64,000 nt of DNA, from positions 62,001 through 126,000 of the forward strand of contig CAZFYB010000001.1 in NCBI GenBank assembly GCA_964523145.1, in the 5' to 3' direction. The notes beneath the pieces were generated by a model that did no database searches, was not told the origin of the DNA, and saw only the letters and a list, made by a program, of their open reading frames with translations. Below are positions 48,639 to 57,173 of this stretch, piece after piece. The stretch's first letter is position 1. The number at the start of each line of letters is the position of its first letter. The position numbers and the translations under genes are program-made. The DNA is from Microsaccharimonas sp964523145. Its GTDB lineage: Bacteria; Patescibacteriota; Saccharimonadia; Saccharimonadales; Saccharimonadaceae.

Positions 48639-49826
48639 ATGGCTAAAGCCACAGTAGGACCAGTTTCAGAAGTACTCGGTATTCTTCGCCAATTTGAAGT
48701 TGCCGGTGAACTGACACCGCGTAAAGCTATTACGCATATTCGTGAACTCAGTTTTCGCCCTGGTAAGCGTATTCTAGCTTTTGTTTTTGAGCGTGTGCCG
48801 TATTACATCCTTTTTGATGCTGTTGCTGAAGATGATACTGAGTATTTACTTGAGCAAATTCATCAAGATAAACCAGGAATTAAGGGCCATTTTGTGCGCA
48901 ATCCGCACGATGATTCGTCTACTACCTATGGCTTACGCTTTAAATTTAAAGAAATCTACCTCTTTAAGGTTGCAGCTGAAAAAACACGGCTTGATATTGA
49001 GATTACCCGAAGGTTCCCTGATCTAACGCGTAGTACTATTCAAAAGTACATCAAAGCTGGATTTGTTCATGTTAACGGCGAAATGGTCACAAAAACCAAG
49101 TACGAAACGACCGAAACGGATGATATTGCTATGATACCGCCCGAAAAGACTGATTTTTCTGATCGTGACATGCCAATTATTTACATTGATGACTCAGTCA
49201 TTGTCGTGAATAAACCAGCCGGCATGCTGACCCATAGTAAAGGTGCGTTAAATGATGAGTTTACCGTAGCTGACTTTTTCCGCCGCTATACCACAAACGC
49301 ACTCGATTCAACTCGCCCTGGGATTGTACACCGCCTTGACCGTGATACCAGCGGAGTTATTATTGGTGCCCGCACCGATGAAGCAGCTTTGGCATTAAAG
49401 AAGCAATTCTCTGATCGAACGGTAAAGAAACAGTACATAGCGGTGGTTGACGGCACGCCTAAGCTTGCTGAAGCGATTATTGACCTACCGATTGGTCGAA
49501 ACCCATCTGCCCCAAGTACGTTTCGTGTAGACCCTTCTGGTAAGGAAGCGCTTACGAAGTATAAAGTGCTTGCAAGTAACGAAAAACAAACGTTGGTTGA
49601 GCTGAGCCCGAAAACTGGTCGTACACACCAGCTACGTGTTCATATGAGCTATGTGAATACACCTATCGCTGGTGACCGCGTATACGGAAAAGTAAAAACA
49701 GCGCCACGGCTTATGTTGCATGCCGAGAGCCTTGAACTTACGATTCCTGGTTCAAAACGAGAAGTATTTATCGCACCGTTACCAAGTGAATTCGAGCAAT
49801 TATTCCCGAAGGCTGACCGTGGCTAA
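48639..49826 (+). CDS. RluA/RluD-family pseudouridine synthase with N-terminal extension
   Basis: 395 residues. An unusual N-terminal part of about 110 residues precedes an S4 domain (LDIEITRRFPDLTRSTIQKY) and the RluA catalytic domain: catalytic Asp in GIVHRLDRDTSGVIIGARTD, and later PKTGRTHQLRVHM. It isomerises uridine in 23S rRNA; sequence resembles RluD more than RluA because of the S4 domain. Its mRNA has a short leader: TATACT (48605-48610), GAAAGG six bases before ATG. It overlaps the following gene by eight bases. Confidence 0.9.
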   Translation: MAKATVGPVSEVLGILRQFEVAGELTPRKAITHIRELSFRPGKRILAFVFERVPYYILFDAVAEDDTEYLLEQIHQDKPGIKGHFVRNPHDDSSTTYGLRFKFKEIYLFKVAAEKTRLDIEITRRFPDLTRSTIQKYIKAGFVHVNGEMVTKTKYETTETDDIAMIPPEKTDFSDRDMPIIYIDDSVIVVNKPAGMLTHSKGALNDEFTVADFFRRYTTNALDSTRPGIVHRLDRDTSGVIIGARTDEAALALKKQFSDRTVKKQYIAVVDGTPKLAEAIIDLPIGRNPSAPSTFRVDPSGKEALTKYKVLASNEKQTLVELSPKTGRTHQLRVHMSYVNTPIAGDRVYGKVKTAPRLMLHAESLELTIPGSKREVFIAPLPSEFEQLFPKADRG

Positions 49827-50649
49827 CGTATATGTGAACCCGGTAACAGATGCACGATTGAAACTTATTCAATCTGATGTCCCGGACTCACTACTGCTCA
49901 CAGGGCCAGAAGGGGTGGGGCTAACGGCGATTGCCCTGTCGATTACCTCGACTACTAAGGCGATTATTTATACCGTGCTGCCTGAGCGTGATGAAAAAGT
50001 CGATATCGAAAAAGGTACGATAACCGTAGAGAGTATCCGGCGGTTGTATGCGCTGACTCGCACTATCGAACCGCAAGGGCGGTTTATTATTATTGATTAT
50101 GCCGAACGTATGGGTACTGCAGCGCAAAACGCATTTTTGAAATTACTTGAAGAGCCGGGGCAGGGGACACATTTTATCTTACTGACGCATCAGCCGAGTC
50201 AGCTTCTTCCTACGATACTTTCACGGGTACAGCGAACGGATATTCGACCAATTACTACTGAACAATCTGAAGCATTGCTCGATGAACTCAGTGTTAACGA
50301 TGCGCGGCAACGTTCTCAACTCCTCTTTATCGCTCGTGGGCTACCGGCTGAGTTAACCAGACTTGTTACTGATGAAGAGTACTTCGTGCAGAGGTCTACC
50401 ATCGTCAAGGATGCTCGCCAGTATATAGTTGGTTCGGCCTACGATAAATTGCTGATAGCTAAAAAGTATAAAGACGATCGAAAAGCCGCGTTAACCTTAC
50501 TCGAAGACGCGATGAAGCTTATTCAAAAGACTATTACTGACGGCGGATCGGCGGCAGGAATTGCTTCACTCACTCGATTACAAGAGTTATACGATCGAGT
50601 GCTTGCTAATGGTAATATTCGCCTACAATTGGCGGCAGCGGTAGTATAA
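49819..50649 (+). CDS. holB: DNA polymerase III delta'-like clamp-loader subunit
   Basis: 276 residues from GTG 49819 (GAAGG, spacing six). An AAA+ fold with a degenerate P-loop GPEGVGLT (Lys replaced by Leu), as usual in non-ATPase delta'. The Walker B-like IIIDYAERMGTAAQNAFLKL, LLEEPGQGTHFIL and SRV (sensor/arginine finger region) follow. The lack of a zinc ribbon fits delta'. It would form the clamp loader with DnaX and delta, which are not here. A shortened DnaX is the alternative. Confidence 0.85.
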   Translation: MANVYVNPVTDARLKLIQSDVPDSLLLTGPEGVGLTAIALSITSTTKAIIYTVLPERDEKVDIEKGTITVESIRRLYALTRTIEPQGRFIIIDYAERMGTAAQNAFLKLLEEPGQGTHFILLTHQPSQLLPTILSRVQRTDIRPITTEQSEALLDELSVNDARQRSQLLFIARGLPAELTRLVTDEEYFVQRSTIVKDARQYIVGSAYDKLLIAKKYKDDRKAALTLLEDAMKLIQKTITDGGSAAGIASLTRLQELYDRVLANGNIRLQLAAAVV

Positions 50650-50679
50650 CCACTTTAAACCGTGGTATAATTGATTGAA

Positions 50680-51330
50680 ATGTTAGGCCTACTTGTTATT
50701 GCATTACTTGGTACCTGGGCACTTTATCAACGACAAACTGTTGGTGAGGTTTCGAGCGATCTCTCTTCAAAGTTATCAGATAAACTTGATCAGCTATGGT
50801 CAATTGCCCAAACTTCATTGCAAGACCGTAAGTATCTTCGGGCTGAAAAGGCACTGCTCACCATCCTACGGGTTGATGAACGTAATGCCAGCGCCTATAA
50901 CCGCCTTGGTATTTTGTATTCAAAACAACAGCAATACAAAGAAGCGATTGAGTGTTTCGAGATTGCTCAATCGTTAGAACCAAGTGCTAGTAGCTTGCAC
51001 AATGTCGGGCTTATTTACTATGAAACCAAGAGTTACGATAAAGCTGCACTTGCTTTTGAACAAGCACTCGCTATGGATAGCGACTTACCGGCACGTCATA
51101 TTGCATATGCAAAAGTTCAAGAGAAGCTCGGCAATGACCGAAAGATGATTGATTCACTCGAGCGGGCTGTTGAGCTTGACCCGATTCCGCAAACATTATC
51201 CATTCTGGCTGATGCGTATGAGCGTGTGGGCGAGACTGAGCTTGCCTTGAACTTGCGTGAGCGAGCAGCAAAACTAATTATTCCTCCAAGTCAGAACCGT
51301 GTGCGACAGCCTCGCCGCGTAGTAATGTAA
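50680..51330 (+). CDS. Membrane-anchored TPR protein
   Basis: 216 residues from ATG 50680. An N-terminal transmembrane helix (MLGLLVIALLGTWALY) is followed by about four tetratricopeptide repeats (ASAYNRLGILYSKQQQYKEA; SSLHNVGLIYYETKSYDKAA; and two more). A TPR scaffold facing the cytoplasm or outside, for protein interactions. TATAAT of an extended -10 (TGGTATAAT) ends eight bases before the ATG. Confidence 0.82.
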   Translation: MLGLLVIALLGTWALYQRQTVGEVSSDLSSKLSDKLDQLWSIAQTSLQDRKYLRAEKALLTILRVDERNASAYNRLGILYSKQQQYKEAIECFEIAQSLEPSASSLHNVGLIYYETKSYDKAALAFEQALAMDSDLPARHIAYAKVQEKLGNDRKMIDSLERAVELDPIPQTLSILADAYERVGETELALNLRERAAKLIIPPSQNRVRQPRRVVM

Positions 51331-51342
51331 TCTTATTTTGGT

Positions 51343-51378
51343 AATAAAAAACCTCACAGTAATGTGAGGACTTTTATT
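51343..51378. terminator. Bidirectional terminator between the TPR gene and tRNA-Tyr
   Basis: CCTCAC-AGTAAT-GTGAGG with T-rich sequence on both strands. Confidence 0.85.
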
Positions 51379-51463
51379 TGGTGCTGGAAGTAGGACTCGA
51401 ACCTACGGAGCCTTACGGCGGGAGATTTACAGTCTCCTGTGATTGCCACTACACGATTCCAGC
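51379..51463 (-). tRNA. tRNA-Tyr (anticodon GUA)
   Basis: Reverse strand; acceptor GCTGGAA pairs with TTCCAGC, then A and an encoded CCA. Stem GGAGA/TCTCC with loop CTGTAAA gives GUA. The variable arm is long, as expected for bacterial tRNA-Tyr. Confidence 0.95.
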
Positions 51464-51502
51464 ATGACCCGTGTATAACAACGAAACTTCATTATTATAG
51501 CT

Positions 51503-51579
51503 TGGAGCCGCCTCACGGATTCGAACCGTGGACCTACTGTTTACAAAACAGCCGCTCTAACCAACTGAGCTAAGGCGGC
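51503..51579 (-). tRNA. tRNA-Thr (anticodon UGU)
   Basis: Reverse strand; acceptor GCCGCCT pairs with AGGCGGC, then T and CCA. Loop TTTGTAA gives UGU. Lies 40 bases upstream of tRNA-Tyr, probably co-transcribed; an extended -10 (TGGTAAAAT, reverse strand) lies at about 51598-51590. Confidence 0.95.
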
Positions 51580-51642
51580 GACTAATCCATTTTACCATAT
51601 TTTAACTCCCTGAAAAGGTTAAACACCTATATAATAGAGTTA

Positions 51643-52932
51643 ATGAAGAAAAAAGACCTCCCCATCCTCCCCGCAACATTTGAAAAAATCGTAGGCGGTG
51701 GCCAAGCACTCGGAACACTCGAAGACGGAAAGAAGCTATTTAGCTGGGGCGCCTTGCCTGGCGAAACAGCTGAAGTACAGCTGACTAAAAAGAAATCCAG
51801 CTACGCAGAAGGCATTGCTGTGTCGGTACTTACTACAAGTGCCGACCGTGTAGAGCCAAAAGACCCAGAAAGCTACTTATCTACCAGTCCTTGGCAAATT
51901 ATGAACTTTGAAGCCGAACAGCGCTACAAAGCCGCACTTATTGAAGAAGCGTTTGAGTTGCATAATATGCTTCTTCCGAACCCTATCGAAGTATTTACTG
52001 ATGGTAATGAATACGGATACAGAAACAAAATTGAATTTAGCTTCTGGTTCGATACCGATACTGAAGACTTATCGTTGGCATTTTTCCGCCGCGGCACGCA
52101 TGGCAAGATCTCGGTTGAAAGCACCAGCCTTGCTTCACCAGCTATTACCGAAAAATCAAAACAAGTACTCGCTGCATTAAACGAACTCCGCTTTGAGGGC
52201 CGAGCGTTAAAAACGCTTTTAATTCGTTCAAACCAAAAAGGTGATGTTGCGTGGCAGCTGTATGTCAAAGACAAAAACTTTCCGTATGAATCACTGATGG
52301 AGCGGCTTCCTGAGGGTGAAAATGGGGAAGTGATCTACTCTAACCCAAAAAGCCCAGCCAGCGTCATTACAAAGCGTTTAACGCCCCGTGCTACACCTTT
52401 AAGTGATACTATTCTTGATGTTCCGTTTACGTATGCAACTGAAGGGTTCTTTCAGATTAACCTGCCGGTATACGAACAAGCGCTTAAAGATATGAAAAAA
52501 TGGATATTAAAGCAAACTCCAACGGTAGATTTATATAGTGGTGTTGGTACGATTGGGCTTACTATTGGCGGTGACGAGGCGACTTTAGTTGAAATTAACG
52601 AGAACGCCGTGCATGAAATGAAGCAAAATATTTATCACTTGAAAAGTAATGCCAAAGCGGTATTGGCGGCGAGTGAAGATGCGATCGATTATATCACCAA
52701 AGACAAGACTATTATCGTTGACCCGCCCCGTGCTGGCTTACACGATGACGTTGTGTATCGACTTATTGATGAAAAACCAACACGAATCATTTACCTTTCG
52801 TGTAATCCGGTAACTCAGGCGCGTGACGTAGCGAAGCTCGCTGAATACTACGACATTATCGAGCATAAGGGATATAATTTCTTCCCACGAACGCCGCATA
52901 TTGAACACTTGGTAGTTCTCGACTTACGGTAG
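51643..52932 (+). CDS. TrmA/RlmD-family RNA (uracil-5-)methyltransferase
   Basis: 429 residues. An N-terminal TRAM-like beta part (residues about 10-65) is followed by a central domain and a SAM-binding Rossmann domain: VDLYSGVGTIGL (motif I), IIVDPPRAGL (motif IV) and the catalytic Cys in IIYLSCNPVTQARD. It methylates C5 of uridine in tRNA (m5U54) or 23S rRNA; the target cannot be fixed. The Fe-S cluster Cys of RlmD are not seen in the N-terminus. TATAAT (51630-51635) ends seven bases before ATG: leaderless. Confidence 0.9.
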   Translation: MKKKDLPILPATFEKIVGGGQALGTLEDGKKLFSWGALPGETAEVQLTKKKSSYAEGIAVSVLTTSADRVEPKDPESYLSTSPWQIMNFEAEQRYKAALIEEAFELHNMLLPNPIEVFTDGNEYGYRNKIEFSFWFDTDTEDLSLAFFRRGTHGKISVESTSLASPAITEKSKQVLAALNELRFEGRALKTLLIRSNQKGDVAWQLYVKDKNFPYESLMERLPEGENGEVIYSNPKSPASVITKRLTPRATPLSDTILDVPFTYATEGFFQINLPVYEQALKDMKKWILKQTPTVDLYSGVGTIGLTIGGDEATLVEINENAVHEMKQNIYHLKSNAKAVLAASEDAIDYITKDKTIIVDPPRAGLHDDVVYRLIDEKPTRIIYLSCNPVTQARDVAKLAEYYDIIEHKGYNFFPRTPHIEHLVVLDLR

Positions 52933-52958
52933 TGATTACGGTATAATATGCAAGTTGT

Positions 52959-53034
52959 GCCGCGATAGCTCAGTTGGTAGAGCGCATCCATGGTAAGGAT
53001 GAGGTCTCGGGTTCAAATCCCGATCGCGGCTCCA
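52959..53034 (+). tRNA. tRNA-Thr (anticodon GGU)
   Basis: Acceptor GCCGCGA pairs with TCGCGGC, then T and CCA. Stem CATCC/GGATG with loop ATGGTAA gives GGU. TATAAT at 52943-52948 is its -10. Confidence 0.96.
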
Positions 53035-53127
53035 TTTTTATTTCAGAACACCTTAGGAGCTTGCTATAGTAGTATAATTTTGCTATAATCGACCTCTGAA
53101 AGCCATTATCATTTAAAGGGATACGTA

Positions 53128-53334
53128 ATGCCAAAGAAGAACACAAAGCGAAAATTGGTTGGACTAGTGAGTGAACTGTCGGGACACCGTACGTACTACA
53201 CTACCAAGAACACCCAAAACACCACTGAGAAAATCAGTTTGAAGAAGTATGACCCAATTGCGCGTAAACACGCTGTTTACACTGAAACCAAGAAGAACCT
53301 TGGTCGCAACGAAGTTAAAGCCCGCAAAGGCTAG
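53128..53334 (+). CDS. rpmG: 50S ribosomal protein L33 (zinc-free form)
   Basis: 68 residues; TYYTTKNTQNTTEKISLKKY followed by DPIARKHAVYTETK is L33, with an N-terminal extension of about 18 residues. The CxxC pairs of the zinc form are replaced (no Cys). It is downstream of tRNA-Thr, as L33 is often next to tRNAs. Its 3' end overlaps the convergent gene by four bases. Confidence 0.9.
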   Translation: MPKKNTKRKLVGLVSELSGHRTYYTTKNTQNTTEKISLKKYDPIARKHAVYTETKKNLGRNEVKARKG

Positions 53335-54011
53335 TCTTCATTACTTTCATCGAGCACCGCTGCTAACCATAGCAGTGATGCCAACGAAGATTCTAACACC
53401 GTCTTACTCAGGCGGTGTTGTGTTATATAAAGATATACTTTCCCACCTGAGATTTCTACGCCATGTGGCCAAAAACGCGAAGCAATCCCCATCATAACTG
53501 GTGTCGGAAGCAGGTGTTCTACCTTATTGGCGTTAGTGGTGCGCGATAAAATTTGGTACCTGCCATGAACTTCCATACTATGTTTTTGCAAAAGCATCGT
53601 GTTGAGCGGTTGCATGTGCGGCTGGGTGGTAAACAGCTTATCGTATTCACCGGCTTCATGGCCAGTTGGCACTAAAAACACATGCGGCAGTGAGGTTATC
53701 TGTAAATCTACTTCCATAATCAGCCATAATTGCTCGTGATGCTTGTTGCCAGCGCGCTTATAGCTATCAAACCGGTCAACCATGCGAATGTCAAAGCCTT
53801 CATAGGTACCAACGGCATAGTGTGAGTCAAGATGTGAAAGTGATGCAGTGAAGCCTCGAATTGCTTCGTAATCGTCTTCATGTTGATTCATTGAACCGAA
53901 ATACACTAATCCCATAGTGTCAGCGAACTTGCGCAGAACTGCTGAACGCTTGCGAAGTGCTGGTAAAAATCCTCGCACCATATGTCGAAGTGTGTGCCCA
54001 CCCCTTGTCAT
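53331..54011 (-). CDS. Unknown protein at the end of the alpha-glucan operon (226 aa)
   Basis: No family recognised; basic N-terminal helix, then an alpha/beta part (YAVGTYEGFDIRMVDRFDSY; LWLIMEVDLQI). No membrane segment. Its start overlaps the GH15 stop (TAATG on the reverse strand), so it is the fourth gene of that operon, but a role in glucan metabolism is only suggested by position. Confidence 0.75.
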   Translation of the reverse strand: MTRGGHTLRHMVRGFLPALRKRSAVLRKFADTMGLVYFGSMNQHEDDYEAIRGFTASLSHLDSHYAVGTYEGFDIRMVDRFDSYKRAGNKHHEQLWLIMEVDLQITSLPHVFLVPTGHEAGEYDKLFTTQPHMQPLNTMLLQKHSMEVHGRYQILSRTTNANKVEHLLPTPVMMGIASRFWPHGVEISGGKVYLYITQHRLSKTVLESSLASLLWLAAVLDESNED

Positions 54012-55951
54012 TATTGTTTCTTCCCAGCGTAATCAAGCAGCGTTGCAATGTATTCGGCGTGTGACCATGTTAAAGGCGCTGGTGAGATAACCGCACCATC
54101 AATGGGGTCAATTTGTTCACCCATCATACCGGTTGGGGCAGTGTGGCTTTTGATCCAATCTAAAATAGCGAGCGCTGACTGCATATCACCTTTTTCGGTA
54201 TCATATTGAGCTTGCCATAACGTAGTAATATACCACCAGTTACCAGCAATACCTGGTTTTGTGCGGCGATAATCATCATCTTCAGAGCGTGGAAGGCCAG
54301 GATTTTCAGACGTAGTATGGAACGTGTCTTTAAGCGTTTTTATAGCAGCTTTAATTTCAGGGCTATCAACCCCAAAAAGCCCAAACATAAATGCACCAAA
54401 GGTTGATGAGGTATCGATAACTTCGTCACGTAGTACTTCGCCGTTTTGAACATTCACTCCTCGGTAAAAGGTTTGGCGAGCTTCATTAAATAAGTACTTT
54501 TGAGCTGCAGCCTGAATATCATCGGCTGAGGTGCGCCATTTTACGGCGCTTTCGTTATCGCCGGCAACTACGGCTAGCTCTGAAGCGGCTAAAAGCGCAC
54601 CATAGGTGACTGCGGTGGTGTAGGTACTCGTTGAAAATGTCTGTTCCCATAAATCGTAACTTGGCTTTGGCAAACCAGTTGTTTCATCGATATATTCACT
54701 CATGAAATCGCCCATTGGTTTAATCATTGAGGAGTAGAAGTTTTTAATGAGTGAGTTGTCTTTAGAGAGTTGATAGAACTGCACAAATACGAATACTACC
54801 AGCGCGGTTTCATCTTCTTGAATTGGTGGGGCGATAATATCGCCGTGCACGTAGGGGTGCCAACTACTGCCTAGTGCGCCATCGGCTCGGTATTTATGCA
54901 TAAGGTAGCCATTTGGGTGCAGGCCTCGTTTACAGAACTCGAAGAATCGGTATGCTTCAGGGTAATACCCAAGCCGTATGAGTGGCCAAATAGTATTGGC
55001 GCCGTCACGAGGCCAGGAGTAGGCGTAAGCATCGCGTGAATAGTTGAGCATAGTGGTATCGGTACTGGCAATAACGGCACCGTGCTTATCAATTTGCGAT
55101 TTCACAATCATTAAACTTTCAAGGAAAAGGTTTTGATGTTGCTCGGGGAGTTGATTTGCAAAATCAACAGACGGAGCTAACCACTTACGCCACCACTCAG
55201 CGGTGACATCAAGGCGCTTATCAACACCACTTTCTTGAATTTGTTTATGAATATAGAGTGCCTCGCGGTTACTCATGCCAGCACTAATCCAGTGATGTAC
55301 CCGTGAAGACGAATGCCCCTTAATATGAAGGGTGAAGCGAAGAATCGAATCAACACGACCATGTTCAACATTATTGCCGCCCAGTTCACCATCTTCGGCA
55401 TCGCGGTACGAGCCTTCGTGGTTTTCAATACCAAACAGGCCAATTGAATGTTGGTCAAAAGTATTGCCATCGGCGGTGCCGGAAATAATTAATGCTCGGC
55501 GTCCACGGTAATGAAGAATTGCATCACTATCGGGCAAATACTGCGCAGTATCGGTATTGCTACGAGAATCGCCAATTGCGAAGGCTTGATACAGGAATAA
55601 ACGAATTTCGCGTTCAGTATCGAATAAGTTAACGACATGGATATTACGAAGGAATACGCTCATTTCGGCATCAACTGTGTCATCGAATTCAAGTAATATG
55701 CCGAGGTGTTCGTTTCGAGCTATGGTGTGACCAACTAATGCCATGTGCGGATAGGTTTGCTCGAAAGTCCAGTTTCCATCATCTGTCCAGCTCAGTTCGC
55801 TGTTAATCCAGACACCAATTTTATGCCGAAGTGATGGGCCAGCAGCATGGTTTTCAAAGCCGACATAGGGGTAATAGAAGTCATGCACCACACCAAATTT
55901 ATTGAGCCCAACATGCAGTTCACCGTTGCTGAGTACGATTGATCTAGCCAT
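54011..55951 (-). CDS. GH15 family glucoamylase-like glycoside hydrolase
   Basis: 646 residues: an N-terminal beta-sandwich of about 260 residues (VLSNGELHVGLNKFGVVHDF) and a C-terminal (alpha/alpha)6 barrel. Catalytic-region matches: DAYAYSWPRDGANTIWPLIR, PPIQEDETALVVFVF with the general acid Glu, and PLTWSHAEYIATL near the C-terminus with the general base Glu. It releases glucose from alpha-glucans, or trehalose as in some GH15 members. No signal peptide, so probably cytoplasmic. It overlaps the upstream GH57 gene by eight bases. Confidence 0.93.
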   Translation of the reverse strand: MARSIVLSNGELHVGLNKFGVVHDFYYPYVGFENHAAGPSLRHKIGVWINSELSWTDDGNWTFEQTYPHMALVGHTIARNEHLGILLEFDDTVDAEMSVFLRNIHVVNLFDTEREIRLFLYQAFAIGDSRSNTDTAQYLPDSDAILHYRGRRALIISGTADGNTFDQHSIGLFGIENHEGSYRDAEDGELGGNNVEHGRVDSILRFTLHIKGHSSSRVHHWISAGMSNREALYIHKQIQESGVDKRLDVTAEWWRKWLAPSVDFANQLPEQHQNLFLESLMIVKSQIDKHGAVIASTDTTMLNYSRDAYAYSWPRDGANTIWPLIRLGYYPEAYRFFEFCKRGLHPNGYLMHKYRADGALGSSWHPYVHGDIIAPPIQEDETALVVFVFVQFYQLSKDNSLIKNFYSSMIKPMGDFMSEYIDETTGLPKPSYDLWEQTFSTSTYTTAVTYGALLAASELAVVAGDNESAVKWRTSADDIQAAAQKYLFNEARQTFYRGVNVQNGEVLRDEVIDTSSTFGAFMFGLFGVDSPEIKAAIKTLKDTFHTTSENPGLPRSEDDDYRRTKPGIAGNWWYITTLWQAQYDTEKGDMQSALAILDWIKSHTAPTGMMGEQIDPIDGAVISPAPLTWSHAEYIATLLDYAGKKQ

Positions 55952-57173
55952 TCAAGCCACCTGTTCGGTGATACTCGTGCAAACGCCAACGCACGTCACG
56001 AATAGCGTTAATGTAGTACAAAAAGGCGTCATACGGCGAGTTGTAAGGGCTAAAGTAGGCGTGCACATCGCCATCGGTGAACCATTTAGTACACATGTAG
56101 TAGGCGTGGTCAGAGGTTTGCAGCTTTCGCCAGTCGGCAATAAGTTCATTGTCTTGGGTACGCAAAATATCGCCCTCAAGCGAGTAGACGTATTTCATTG
56201 CTTCTTGTTGCATGCTATTGCCAACCCAGGCGGTGAGGTCACGCTCGGCATCGGCCCAGGTAACGGTACTCGGCATACTTAAGGTTCCGGCAGGTTTGTT
56301 AGCCTCTATGGCTTCAGAAACGGTGTAAAAGGTATTTTGTGGGTCAGAAAGCCAACGATTCACGAACTCTTCGAAGAAATCAAAGATTCCGGTGTCAGCC
56401 CACTGGTGTTCACCGAAAGTTTCGTAGTCCATGAACAGGTTTATCAGTGGCTGGTCTTGAATTGAGTTCTCTAGCCAAGCGGTGTATTTGTCGGAAGTAA
56501 GTGGCCATTCTTTCCACGATCGGTTGCTGAAACGGAATGCTAAATCGTCACTTAAGCGGTAATTCTTAAGTAAAAGTGAAATATCTTTCGTTCCTTCGGG
56601 CTGGTAGACGAAGTTAGGGCTGCGCCAATCGAGAATAGGATCCCAGCCTTCAGCTAATATACCTTTAAAGCCATAACTATCGGCCCATTGGGCGAGCCCG
56701 TCATTATACGCGAGCTCAGTATTACGGAATACGCTCGTTTCTACACCAAAGAGTTCGCGAATTTTAGCTTTATGGGCTTCGACTTGGTGTTCGAATTCGG
56801 TTCGGCTATAAAAGAAGGCGAGTGAGTGGTAATAGGTTTCAGCAACAATTTCAACTTGGCCGGTAGCAACTAAGCGTTTAAAGCTGTCGAGCACATCGGG
56901 TGCCCATTGTTCGCACTGCTCTATGAACGTACCAGTGATGCTGAGTGAAACTTTAAATTCTGGGTGTGCGGTTAATAGCTTTTCAAGTAAGGCGTTCATT
57001 GGGCGGTATGATTTATCAGCGACCTTGCGTAAGATTCGCTCGTTGTTTGTACCACTGAGTGGGTCGGTATCGGTAAAGTAATTGTGATCGATAGAAGTAT
57101 CAAACACGCTATATTCGCGTACCCGGTACGGTTGGTGGACGTGCATGTACAGTGTTATGCCACGTTTGCTCAT
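55944..57173 (-). CDS. GH57 family alpha-amylase / glucanotransferase
   Basis: 409 residues. The five GH57 regions are visible in order: YMHVHQPYRVREYS, GQVEIVAETYYHSLAFF, VFRNTELAYND (nucleophile Glu), NLFMDYETFGEHQ (general acid Asp), and WADAERDLTAWVGNSMQQEA. This pattern fits the GH57 alpha-amylase group rather than branching enzymes. No signal peptide. It overlaps the GT4 gene (ATGA) and the GH15 gene, so the three are made together. Confidence 0.93.
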   Translation of the reverse strand: MSKRGITLYMHVHQPYRVREYSVFDTSIDHNYFTDTDPLSGTNNERILRKVADKSYRPMNALLEKLLTAHPEFKVSLSITGTFIEQCEQWAPDVLDSFKRLVATGQVEIVAETYYHSLAFFYSRTEFEHQVEAHKAKIRELFGVETSVFRNTELAYNDGLAQWADSYGFKGILAEGWDPILDWRSPNFVYQPEGTKDISLLLKNYRLSDDLAFRFSNRSWKEWPLTSDKYTAWLENSIQDQPLINLFMDYETFGEHQWADTGIFDFFEEFVNRWLSDPQNTFYTVSEAIEANKPAGTLSMPSTVTWADAERDLTAWVGNSMQQEAMKYVYSLEGDILRTQDNELIADWRKLQTSDHAYYMCTKWFTDGDVHAYFSPYNSPYDAFLYYINAIRDVRWRLHEYHRTGGLNG

